Shown: positions 24,796-33,106 of the stretch, one piece after another
Layout of the letters: each line of letters opens with the position of its first letter
Numbering within the stretch: position 1 is the first letter of the stretch
NCBI RefSeq assembly: GCF_964642095.1
Contig: NZ_OZ209244.1
Span: forward strand, 2,046,001 to 2,110,000
Length of the DNA stretch: 64,000 bases
Origin: Fretibacterium fastidiosum
Lineage (GTDB): Bacteria > Synergistota > Synergistia > Synergistales > Aminobacteriaceae
Direction of reading: 5' to 3'
Translations under genes and position numbers: made by a program
The notes under the pieces: model-generated
What the model was told of the DNA's origin: nothing
Database searches by the model: none
What the model saw: only the letters and a program-made list of their open reading frames with translations

Positions 24796-26232
24796 ATGAG
24801 TGACAGGAAACTGGAGTTTTACGGCGGGGAATGGATGGCGTTTTTACCGTTTGTGATCTTTCTTTCCCTGATCCTTTTGACGACATTTTTCTGGGGGTCC
24901 ATCTCCGATGGAGCTCTCTGGGTTCCTGCATTTCTGGCGTTGATCGTCACCTTCTTTTTCTCCAGGGATAAGGCGCATTACGCGGATGTGGTTATCTCCG
25001 GCATCGCCAGCAGGGAGGCGATCACGCCGGTGGTCTGCTGGCTGTGGGCGGGCGTGTTCTCCCGGCTGTTGCGCGTCTCCGGACTTGCGGCGGCCATTGC
25101 CGGCTACGCTGCAGGGCTTGGCGTGGGGAGCACGGCGTTCCTTGTCATCACTTTCCTGGCGTCCTGCCTGTTCGCCACGGCCAGCGGCACCGGCTTTGGC
25201 ACCATCGCGGCGGCCATGGGGGTCCTGTACCCGGCGGGCGTCGAGCTGGGCTGTCATCCTGCCCTCCTGGCCGGGATCATCATATCGGGCGCCGCTTTCG
25301 GCGACAACCTGGCCCCCGTCTCGGACACCACCATCTGTTCCGCCACCTCGCAGGGGGTGGATGTGCCCGGTGTCGTTCGCTCCCGGTTCAAATATTCCTT
25401 TGTCGCAGCCTGCATTACCATCGCGATAACCGTCTTTCTCTCCACGAAACTGGACACAGCGGCCTCCGCGGTCAACGCGAATTTCTCTTACGACCCCAGG
25501 GCCTTCTGGATGCTTGCGGCGGTGATTTTAACGCTTGTTATGGCCATGAGGACGGGAGACATCATCATCGCGACGACGATAGGCATTGTGGCCGCTGCGG
25601 TGGTTGGCGTGGCCTCCGGCCAGTTTGACTTTCTGCAGGTCGACGCCGTCAATCCCGCGCAAACGGCCCTGATCGCGGTTCACGGTGAGGGGCTGGACCG
25701 GACGGTGGACGGCATCTTCTACATGGGCCTGGCCAGTATGCTTCAGGTCTGTATCCTGGCGCTGCTCCTCTTTGGCTCCATCGCCATCATGCGCGCCGGC
25801 GGGGGGGACAAAAAACTCCTGAACGCTCTGGGGACGGTGGCCTCCACCGCCTGCGGCGCGGAGGTCGTGATCTCCCTGATGGTCATCATCCTGTCGGCGG
25901 TGATGGGGCTGAACGCCCCGGCGATCCTGGCGGTTGGCGCCTCCTTCGCCAAACCGCTGTCGGAGAAGTACGGCTTCACGGGATATCGGGCGGCGAACCT
26001 GCTGGATGCGCAGTCCAACACGCTCGTTTACTCCATGCCCTGGACCCCTGCCGTGATCTACACCATCAGCTTTGCGTCGGGGACGAAAGCGCCCCTGGCG
26101 GCCATTCAGGTTACGCCGTTCGTCGTCTACGGCTACGTGCTCATGTTCGTGATGTTCGCCTCGATTTTCCTTGGGATTGGCCGAAATGACGGTTCTGAGA
26201 TACTGAAGAAGAGGGCGTCGCAGGGGGAGTGA
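24796..26232 (+). CDS. NhaC family Na+/H+ antiporter
   Basis: A 478-residue transporter with about eleven hydrophobic segments. FATASGTGFGTIAAAMGVLYP and ISGAAFGDNLAPVSDTTICSA are the NhaC-family re-entrant signatures with the polar/acidic residues used for ion binding; LLDAQSNTLVYSMPWTPAV is the matching C-terminal segment. AGGAGGAAACGGC precedes the ATG. Relatives exchange sodium for protons, and some exchange malate/lactate or amino acids, so the exact substrate is open. No partner genes adjoin it. Confidence 0.87.
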   Translation: MSDRKLEFYGGEWMAFLPFVIFLSLILLTTFFWGSISDGALWVPAFLALIVTFFFSRDKAHYADVVISGIASREAITPVVCWLWAGVFSRLLRVSGLAAAIAGYAAGLGVGSTAFLVITFLASCLFATASGTGFGTIAAAMGVLYPAGVELGCHPALLAGIIISGAAFGDNLAPVSDTTICSATSQGVDVPGVVRSRFKYSFVAACITIAITVFLSTKLDTAASAVNANFSYDPRAFWMLAAVILTLVMAMRTGDIIIATTIGIVAAAVVGVASGQFDFLQVDAVNPAQTALIAVHGEGLDRTVDGIFYMGLASMLQVCILALLLFGSIAIMRAGGGDKKLLNALGTVASTACGAEVVISLMVIILSAVMGLNAPAILAVGASFAKPLSEKYGFTGYRAANLLDAQSNTLVYSMPWTPAVIYTISFASGTKAPLAAIQVTPFVVYGYVLMFVMFASIFLGIGRNDGSEILKKRASQGE

Positions 26233-26558
26233 GCCTTTCCCGCTGTGCGGCAGGGCGAGTGGGCCCGACCGCGACGGCAGGAATTGACCCGCGCTGCGGG
26301 TGGGGTTTCAAGTAACAGGGGAAACCATCAAGATCGTCGAGTAAAAGTATTGTTGAGTGAAAGTGAAGTTTGTTTTCGCTCGGCAGATGAGGACGCCATA
26401 AGATGAAGCTGCGAGGGGCGGACATGCCGGCGTCGGCCCCCGCTCGCAGCCGAACGGGGCGATTCGTAGTGAACGCAGGTCTGCCTGAGAGCGGCGGACG
26501 GTATCAATCATAAATAAATTTACGGACATAAATAAATTTACGGAGGCAATGCGCATTC
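26233..26558. other. Gap upstream of rnj
   Basis: This 326-bp stretch has no plausible gene. Its 3' end is the tandem repeat listed at 26509-26544. I do not see a clear -35/-10 pair; the AT-rich part at about 26315-26375 is the likeliest promoter area. Confidence 0.35.
26509..26544 (+). repeat. Perfect 18-bp tandem repeat running into the rnj ribosome-binding site
   Basis: CATAAATAAATTTACGGA occurs twice with no gap (26509-26526, 26527-26544). The second copy runs directly into the GGAGG of rnj (26542-26546). The repeat unit is AT-rich in an otherwise GC-rich region. Confidence 0.9.
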
Positions 26559-28325
26559 ATGGCAGAGAAAACTGCACGGTCGCGCCGGAGGCCCAGGGCG
26601 TCCGGCGTTGGGAAGGGCAAGGAGCACTTGAGCTTCATCCCCCTGGGAGGGCTCGGCGAGATTGGAAAGAACATGTACGTGGTGGAGTACGGGGACGACA
26701 TGATCGTCATCGACAGCGGGCTGATGTTCCCCGACCAGGAGCTTCCTGGCATCGACTACATCGTGCCCGACATCTCCTACCTCGAGGCCAATCGCGAGAA
26801 GGTCCTGGCCGTCCTCATCACCCACGGGCACGAGGACCACACGGGAGGGCTCCCCTACGTCCTTCCGCGGCTGAACGTCCCGCTCTACGGGACCAGGCTG
26901 ACGCTGGGGCTGATCAAGAACAAGCTGCAGGAGGACCTGCCCAACTTCCGGCCGAAATTCAACGAGGTCAAGGCGGGCGACGTCGTCCAGATCGGCCCCT
27001 TCAAGGTTCGCTTCATCGCCGTCGCGCACTCCATCCCGGACGGCGTGGCCCTGTCCATCGAGACGCCGCTGGGGCGCATCGTCCACACGGGGGACTTCAA
27101 GCTGGACTCCACCCCCATCGACGGGCGCATAACGGACTACGGCGCGTTCGCCGAGGAGGGAGACAAGGGAGTGCTCCTCCTGACGTCGGATTCCACGAAC
27201 GCGGAGCGCACGGGCTTCACCCCCTCCGAGCGCATCATCAGCGGCACCCTGGACCAGCTCTACCGCAACTACAGGTCTCGGCGCATCATCATCTCCTCCT
27301 TCGCCAGCAACGTCCACCGCGTTCAGCAGGTCGTGGACGTCGCCATGCGCTTCAACCGCAAGATCGCGTTCCTGGGCCGCAGCATGATCCGCAACGTGGA
27401 GCTGGCCCGCGAGCTGGGGTACCTCAAGCTGGACCAGAAGATGATCGTCCCCGTCGAGGACATCGGCAGGGTCCCGGACAACCAGCTGGTCATCATGACG
27501 ACGGGCAGCCAGGGGGAGCCCTTCTCCGGCCTCGTGATGATGAGCCGCGGGGAACACCGCATGGTCACCCTCGGCAGCCACGACGCCGTGTTCCTGCTGG
27601 CGTCCGTCATTCCAGGCAACGAGAAGCTGGTCAACAACACGATCAATCGCCTGTTCGCGCTGGGCTGCGAGGTGGTCTACGAGCCGGGCAGACAGATACA
27701 CGTCTCCGGACACGCCTCCTCGGAGGAGCTGAAGATCGTCCTGAACCTGGTGCGCCCCGACTATTTCGTCCCGGTCCACGGGGAATACCGCCATCTGGTG
27801 CGCCACTCCCAGCTGGCTCAGGAGGTGGGGGTTCCCCCCCGGAACGTCTTCATCATGGCAAACGGCGACGTGCTCACCTTCACGAAGGGGCTCCAGCCGA
27901 AGCTGAAGGGACACGTGCCGTCGGGCGCGGTCCTGATCGATGGAAACGCGGTGGGCGGGCTGAAGAGCGACGTCGTGAGGGAGCGTCGGGACCTGGCCGA
28001 GGACGGCGTGCTGGTGGTTGCGGCAACCCTTGGCGAAAAGGGGGCGCTGGCGGCCCCCCTGGCGATCGAGACGCAGGGCGTCTTCATCTCAGACGACCAC
28101 AAGCGGGTGTTCGACGAGATCCGGGCCGCCGCCGAGCGCGGCATCAGGGAGTTCGCGGGCAGTCGCTCCGTCGATCGGGAAGCCGTTGCGAAGGTCATCC
28201 GCAGCCGGGTCCGCGACGTCCTGCGGCGCCGAAACTACTCCTATGCCGTGGTCCTGCCCGTCATCTCCGTGATCGGGGAGGACCACGGGGCGGACGACAC
28301 ATGGATGGAGAAGGACTTTTTCTAG
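26559..28325 (+). CDS. rnj: Ribonuclease J
   Basis: A 588-residue RNase J, a metallo-beta-lactamase/beta-CASP exo- and endoribonuclease of mRNA decay and rRNA maturation. HGHEDHTGG (HxHxDH), VHTGDFKLD and VHGEYRHLVRH give the zinc ligands; the beta-CASP insert contains SSFASNVHR and the C-terminal domain begins near residue 450. It starts with a basic N-terminal tail (KTARSRRRPRAS). The ATG follows GGAGGCAATGCGCATTC. It is the first gene of an rnj-uppP-maf-DUF5693-csaB run. Confidence 0.95.
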   Translation: MAEKTARSRRRPRASGVGKGKEHLSFIPLGGLGEIGKNMYVVEYGDDMIVIDSGLMFPDQELPGIDYIVPDISYLEANREKVLAVLITHGHEDHTGGLPYVLPRLNVPLYGTRLTLGLIKNKLQEDLPNFRPKFNEVKAGDVVQIGPFKVRFIAVAHSIPDGVALSIETPLGRIVHTGDFKLDSTPIDGRITDYGAFAEEGDKGVLLLTSDSTNAERTGFTPSERIISGTLDQLYRNYRSRRIIISSFASNVHRVQQVVDVAMRFNRKIAFLGRSMIRNVELARELGYLKLDQKMIVPVEDIGRVPDNQLVIMTTGSQGEPFSGLVMMSRGEHRMVTLGSHDAVFLLASVIPGNEKLVNNTINRLFALGCEVVYEPGRQIHVSGHASSEELKIVLNLVRPDYFVPVHGEYRHLVRHSQLAQEVGVPPRNVFIMANGDVLTFTKGLQPKLKGHVPSGAVLIDGNAVGGLKSDVVRERRDLAEDGVLVVAATLGEKGALAAPLAIETQGVFISDDHKRVFDEIRAAAERGIREFAGSRSVDREAVAKVIRSRVRDVLRRRNYSYAVVLPVISVIGEDHGADDTWMEKDFF

Positions 28326-28399
28326 GGGGATGCGGCGCGCCCGGCCGGCGGACGGTTTTGCGGATTATTCCCTGGTTTGACGTTTGAGGTGATGCAGCG

Positions 28400-29212
28400 G
28401 TGGCTTTTAACGTGGAAACCCTTGTGCTGGGCGCCGTGCAGGGGCTCTGTGAGTTCTTGCCCATCAGCAGTTCCGGGCACCTCGCCCTGTTTCAGATATT
28501 CTTTGGCCTTGACCAGGGAGGGCTCCTGTCCTTCGACGTCCTCCTGCACTGCGCCACCATGCTGGCTGTCCTCGTCTTCTTTTGGAAGGACGTCGTCACG
28601 ATCGCCGGACAATGGCTGCGGGGGCTCCTCTTCAGCGCGGAACGGGAGCGGGAGGGGTGGAGGATGGGCTGGTTCATCCTGCTGTCCTCGGCCGCGACCG
28701 CCCTGGTGGGGCTGCCGCTCAAGGGGACGGTGGAACGGGCCATGACCTCGCCCCTCGCCGTGGGCGGCGGGCTGCTCCTGACGGGGACGATCCTTGCCCT
28801 GACGCCCCTCTTCGCGGACCGGCAGGGGAGGCTTCGCGCCGCTGCGGCCATCGTCGTCGGCCTGGCTCAGGGCGCGGCCGTCCTGCCCGGAATCTCCCGC
28901 TCCGGCGCGACGATCGCAGCGGGACTTTTGATGGGGCTTGCGGTCGGCGAGGCCTTTCGGTTCTCCTTCCTGATCTCCATCCCCGCGGTCCTAGGGGCGA
29001 CGCTCCTGGAGCTCCTGAAGATCCATCGCGCCGGAACGGTCGCCGCGCTTCCGGAGGGCTGGGCCTGGGCGGCCGCGGTGGCCTTTGTCCTGGGGTGGCT
29101 CTCGCTTCGCCTTCTGCGCCGCCTGGTCTTGTCCGGGCGGTGGGCGTATTTCGGGCTTTACTGCCTGTTGGTCGGATCGGCCGCCATCCTCGTGGCCCTG
29201 GACCTCTTTTAG
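28400..29212 (+). CDS. uppP: Undecaprenyl-diphosphatase (UppP/BacA)
   Basis: A 270-residue polytopic membrane protein that recycles the undecaprenyl lipid carrier for peptidoglycan and glycan synthesis. The two active-site blocks are present: CEFLPISSSGHL near 16-27 and LPGISRSGATI near 160-170. GTG 28400 follows GAGGTGATGCAGCG. The gap to rnj is short, so co-transcription is likely. Confidence 0.95.
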   Translation: MAFNVETLVLGAVQGLCEFLPISSSGHLALFQIFFGLDQGGLLSFDVLLHCATMLAVLVFFWKDVVTIAGQWLRGLLFSAEREREGWRMGWFILLSSAATALVGLPLKGTVERAMTSPLAVGGGLLLTGTILALTPLFADRQGRLRAAAAIVVGLAQGAAVLPGISRSGATIAAGLLMGLAVGEAFRFSFLISIPAVLGATLLELLKIHRAGTVAALPEGWAWAAAVAFVLGWLSLRLLRRLVLSGRWAYFGLYCLLVGSAAILVALDLF

Positions 29213-29222
29213 GGGGAACCTC

Positions 29223-29870
29223 ATGACGGAGCGACCTGTTGTCGTGCCCCTGCGCGTGAGGCTGGCTTCCAGCAGCCCCCGCCGTCGGGCCCTGTTGTCC
29301 GATTTGGGATGGGACCTCGATGTCCTGTCGCCGGACGTGGACGAGTCCCACCGTCCGGGGGAAGGGCCGGCGGAGCTCTGCGAGCGCCTCGCCCGCCTCA
29401 AGGCCGGGGCCTGCGCTGCGGACAGCGACCTCCCCGTCGTCGCGGCGGACACCGTCGTCGCCATCGACGGCCTGGCGCTGGGCAAGCCGACGGATCGCCG
29501 CGAGGCCTGCGCGATGCTGCACAGGCTTCAGGGACGGACCCACGAGGTGATGACCGGGCTCGCCGTCTCCTGGCGAGGACGGCTTCTCTCCTGCGTGGAG
29601 CGGACCTCCGTCACCTTTCGCCCCTTGAGCGAGGAGGCCGTCCGCGCCTATGCCGCCTCGGGCGAGGGCGACGACAAGGCGGGGGCCTACGCGATACAGG
29701 GGCGTGGGGCGCTTTTGGTCTCTGAGATTCGGGGAGACTACTTCAACGTCGTGGGGCTCCCCCTCTGTCGCCTTGGCCAGATGATGGAGTCCCTCGGCTT
29801 TTGTCTGAACGGGATGCTGGGATGGGACCGGCCCGGCGTTTGCGTGGAAGAACGCTCTTTCGGTTTCTGA
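29223..29870 (+). CDS. maf: Maf family nucleoside triphosphate pyrophosphatase
   Basis: A 215-residue Maf/YhdE-type house-cleaning pyrophosphatase that hydrolyses non-canonical or excess nucleoside triphosphates. LASSSPRRRALLSDLG is the N-terminal signature; VVAADTVVAIDGLALGKP and GAYAIQGRGALLV follow, with the metal-binding aspartate. AGGGGGAACC precedes ATG 29223, 10 bp after uppP. Confidence 0.93.
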   Translation: MTERPVVVPLRVRLASSSPRRRALLSDLGWDLDVLSPDVDESHRPGEGPAELCERLARLKAGACAADSDLPVVAADTVVAIDGLALGKPTDRREACAMLHRLQGRTHEVMTGLAVSWRGRLLSCVERTSVTFRPLSEEAVRAYAASGEGDDKAGAYAIQGRGALLVSEIRGDYFNVVGLPLCRLGQMMESLGFCLNGMLGWDRPGVCVEERSFGF

Positions 29871-29891
29871 GGGTAAAGTGGAGGTTTGAAG

Positions 29892-31781
29892 ATGTCTCGT
29901 CGTTGTTTCTTATGGCTGACGCTCCTGTTCGCTGTGGCTTGTGCCCTCCCCGGCCTGCTGCCGCGATGGCGCGCCGAAGGCGCGAACCGGACGGTGGCGA
30001 TCGTCACCGATTTTCGATCGATCCTGCCCCTGGCGCGCAGCGCGGGGCTCTCGACCTCCGAGGCCCTGAGCCGGCTCAAGGGGAAAGGGTTGAGCGGCCT
30101 CATGGTGAGCGAGCTGACGGGGGAGGACCTGGAGAACGGGATCGGCCCGGCGGTGATGCTGAGCCTGAGGCGGGGCGCGGGGGAGGGCCAGGGGACGCTG
30201 CTCTCCATCATGCCGGAGAGCCCACACGCCGAACGCCTGTCGCGGTGGCTGCGCATCCGCCTGGTGGCGTCGGCTGACGCGCTCTCTGCGGGGCCGGTGA
30301 CCCTGCCGATCCCCATCAACATGATGAAAAACGTCGGCGTCGTCCCGGACGTCGAAGGGCTCGATGCGGCAAAGGAGGCTGGGCTCCCCATCTTTTATCG
30401 CCCCGCTCAGACGCTCGGCTGGCTCGTGGCAAACGCCGCGGCCGCGCTTCGGGCGACGGCGGATGCCTATCCCATCGCCGCCTTCGCCCCGGCAGGGGAG
30501 ATCGTCCCCGGCTATCCCGACGTCAGCGGCCTCGCCTCCGTCTCCCATGAGCGCGACCTCCCCGTCGCCTCCGTCGAGTTCTCTCGTCAGGTCGGGGCCG
30601 GCGCGCTCGACGCCGCGGCCTTTCCCCTCCTCCTGCCCCTGCACAGCGTCACCAACGAGGAGTTGATGGCGCGCAACATCACAAGTCGGGCGCTGCGTGA
30701 GCGGCTCCTGCGCGCCGCCGTGGAAAGGAGCGTTCGCCTGCTGGTGGTGCGCCCTTCCCCCCAGAACATGGGGACCGCCACCTTCGATGACGTGGCTCAG
30801 GAGATCGCCGCGCTCGCCGACACGTTGATCTCCCATGGCTTCACCATGGGTTGGCCCCGTCCGGCGTTCGGGAGCGGATGGGGTGCCGCAGCCCCCTGGC
30901 CCGCGGTCGCCCTGGCCGCCCTCCTGCTCCTGATGTCCTGGCGCCTCGCAGCCCGCATGAACGCCTGCACGTCGGGGCCGATCGGGCTGCGCGCCGCGTC
31001 GTTCTTTGCCGCCTCGACCGCGGTCCTGGCCCTTCTGCTGTTCAAGTTCCCCGCGGCAGCCCGCCTGGCCGGGGCCTTCGCCGCCCCCCTCGTCGTGACG
31101 GAGGCCGCGCTGACCGCGCTGGACTTCCAGGGACGCCCGCCGCTGTGGCAGAGGGTCGTCGAGGCCTTCGGAGTTGCCGTCGTGGGGGGGCTGGCCCTGG
31201 CCGCCCTCTTCAGCGTCCCGTCCTACATGCTGAGGCTCAAGACCTTCTCCGGGGTGAAGCTGACGCTCCTCCTGCCGCCGCTCCTGGTGCTGGTCCACGA
31301 CCTCAGGAACCGCGTCCACCCGGAGTCCCTGACGGACCTTCTCCGTCGCCCGCCGCTGTGGGGGGAGCTCCTGCTCGGCGGGGTGCTGCTGGTCGGGCTG
31401 GCCGTCATGCTGTTCCGAAGCGACAACGTTCGGTTCATCCCCGGCTTTGAGGCCCGGATGCGCGAATTTCTCGAACGTTTGCTCGTCGCGCGGCCCCGAA
31501 GCAAGGAGGTCTTCCTCGGATACCCTTGTCTCTTGCTCCTGGCCTTCCTCGTCAAGAGAGGGCTTTGGGCGCAGTATCGGGAGGTCCTGCGCATCGGGGT
31601 GGTCCTGGGCTTCTCGTCCGTCGTGAACAGCTTCTGCCATTTTCACACGCCCATCCTGTTCATCCTCCTGAGGGAGTTCAACGGGCTCTGGACCGGGCTG
31701 CTGGTCGGAGCGCTCCTCGTGGCGGTCGTTCGCTGGCTCATGCTGCCCCTTCTGAGGACGATGCGCCCGTTGGCGGAATGA
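29892..31781 (+). CDS. DUF5693 family membrane protein
   Basis: A 629-residue protein with a signal/anchor segment, a soluble extracytoplasmic part of about 300 residues (VAIVTDFRS, PIPINMMKNVGVVPD, IFYRPAQTLGW) and then at least eight transmembrane segments (about 335 to the end). I recognise it as DUF5693, which commonly sits directly before csaB. Start ATG 29892 is 7 nt after GGAGG; an upstream TTG at 29886 is too close. Its stop overlaps the csaB ATG (ATGA). A role with CsaB in surface-polymer pyruvylation or export is inference from neighbourhood only. Confidence 0.78.
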   Translation: MSRRCFLWLTLLFAVACALPGLLPRWRAEGANRTVAIVTDFRSILPLARSAGLSTSEALSRLKGKGLSGLMVSELTGEDLENGIGPAVMLSLRRGAGEGQGTLLSIMPESPHAERLSRWLRIRLVASADALSAGPVTLPIPINMMKNVGVVPDVEGLDAAKEAGLPIFYRPAQTLGWLVANAAAALRATADAYPIAAFAPAGEIVPGYPDVSGLASVSHERDLPVASVEFSRQVGAGALDAAAFPLLLPLHSVTNEELMARNITSRALRERLLRAAVERSVRLLVVRPSPQNMGTATFDDVAQEIAALADTLISHGFTMGWPRPAFGSGWGAAAPWPAVALAALLLLMSWRLAARMNACTSGPIGLRAASFFAASTAVLALLLFKFPAAARLAGAFAAPLVVTEAALTALDFQGRPPLWQRVVEAFGVAVVGGLALAALFSVPSYMLRLKTFSGVKLTLLLPPLLVLVHDLRNRVHPESLTDLLRRPPLWGELLLGGVLLVGLAVMLFRSDNVRFIPGFEARMREFLERLLVARPRSKEVFLGYPCLLLLAFLVKRGLWAQYREVLRIGVVLGFSSVVNSFCHFHTPILFILLREFNGLWTGLLVGALLVAVVRWLMLPLLRTMRPLAE

Positions 31782-32779
31782 GCCGCCGCTATCGCGTTGC
31801 CCTGGCCGGCTATTACGGCTTCGGCAACCTGGGGGACGAGCTCCTGTTGCGGGCCTCGCTGGAGGCGTTGGAGCGCTGCGGCGTCGGGCGCGATCGGGTC
31901 GTGGTCCTGTCCAGCGTCCCGGCTGAGACGTCCTGCATCCTGGGCGCGGACTCCGTGGACCGCTGGAACCTTTCCGCCGTGCGAGGGGTCCTGCGGTCCA
32001 GCGATACGCTGCTTTTGGGCGGCGGAGGGCTCTTTCAGGACAGCACGAGCCTGCTCTCGTGCCTCTGGTATTGGGGGCTGGTCCGTCTGGCGTGCCTGTG
32101 TGGGGCGCGCCCCTGGGCCCTGGGGCAGTCGATCGGCCCCCTGAGGCGACACGCGGCGCGATGGCTGACCCGGACGGCGCTCGCCTCCTGCACGGTGCTT
32201 CAACTTCGGGACGGCCCCTCCATGGAGTGGGCACGGCGCCTGGGGGTTCGGGCGACGCCGGGAGCGGACCTGTCTCTGGCGCTTGAGATGCCAAAAAACG
32301 CGGCCCCTGCGGGGAGGGAGAGGCTCCTCGTGAACCTGAGGCCCGTCGCGGGGCCTCAGCGGTTCGTCGAACTTGCCGCGTCGTGCGTCGATGCCTTTGA
32401 CGGCGAGCGGGTGGGCGTTGCCATGTCGCCGGAGGACTATGAGCTCCTGGAGGGGGCGAGGCGGATGGGGCGGCTGCGGATCGAGCGCACGGTCCTCGCG
32501 GAGAGCGCGTCGGACGTCGCGCCCCTCTGGAGCGCGGCGACGGGCGCCGTCGGGATGCGGCTGCACTTCGCCGTCCTGTCGGCGATCTACGGGACGCCGC
32601 TGGCCCTCCTCTCCTACGACCCCAAGACGGCGGCCTTTGCGGAATGGGTGGGGCTCTCCGGGGTGGGGAACCCTGCGGAAGGGGCCGTGAAGCTGGTCCG
32701 CCCCCGCCTCCCGATCGCCCCTGAGAAGGTTCGCGAGGACGTGGATGCCCTTTGTCGGGCGGCGCTTTCGGAGGCATGA
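31778..32779 (+). CDS. csaB: Polysaccharide pyruvyl transferase CsaB
   Basis: A 333-residue pyruvyltransferase that, in characterised species, adds ketal-pyruvate to secondary cell-wall polymers to create the ligand of SLH domains. GYYGFGNLGDELLL at the N terminus, LLLGGGGLFQDSTS, GQSIGPL and GMRLHFAVLSAI are typical of the family. The ATG overlaps the DUF5693 stop. In a diderm this suggests an SLH-based link between the outer envelope and wall; that is inference. Confidence 0.9.
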   Translation: MSRRYRVALAGYYGFGNLGDELLLRASLEALERCGVGRDRVVVLSSVPAETSCILGADSVDRWNLSAVRGVLRSSDTLLLGGGGLFQDSTSLLSCLWYWGLVRLACLCGARPWALGQSIGPLRRHAARWLTRTALASCTVLQLRDGPSMEWARRLGVRATPGADLSLALEMPKNAAPAGRERLLVNLRPVAGPQRFVELAASCVDAFDGERVGVAMSPEDYELLEGARRMGRLRIERTVLAESASDVAPLWSAATGAVGMRLHFAVLSAIYGTPLALLSYDPKTAAFAEWVGLSGVGNPAEGAVKLVRPRLPIAPEKVREDVDALCRAALSEA

Positions 32780-33106
32780 TGGTGCCTCCGCCTTCCCCAA
32801 TCTTCAAATTCAAATTTTCAAGCCGGATGGGCCGGAACGCGCATCCGTGCTTTTCATTAGGAGCCTCCTGCGTTATACTTAAGGAACGTTGATGAAATCG
32901 TTTTGCCCGTCCTCGCAGGGGGAACCGGTCAACCGCACCGCGATTCAGTGAGGCATTGCATTTTAGCGGACCGCCCTCGAATCGAATGGGGGCAACGGGC
33001 GGTCACCGCCTTGCGAGCCCCACATAATTTTTGCAATAATAGATGAAATGACTCGTGCGCATGGAAGCTAAAGCGGCGTGCAACTCGTTCTCTGGCGGTG
33101 ATTGTA
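32780..33106. other. Gap with two promoter candidates and a stem-loop
   Basis: This 327-bp gap lies between csaB and the RelA/SpoT-like gene. TATACT at 32874-32879 is one -10 candidate. A hairpin with 8-bp arms GACCGCCC/GGGCGGTC spans 32969-33004. A better promoter lies at 33011-33040 and is listed separately. No gene is seen. Confidence 0.35.
33011..33040 (+). promoter_or_regulatory. Promoter for the RelA/SpoT-like gene
   Basis: TTGCGA (33011-33016), 18-nt spacer, AATAAT (33035-33040), about 67 bp before the chosen start. It lies just after the stem-loop at 32969-33004. Confidence 0.4.

Noticed and set aside
29910..32813. A 967-codon open frame on the minus strand.
   Set aside because: It is antisense to DUF5693 and csaB, both of which have clear motifs; the translation is proline/arginine-rich noise.
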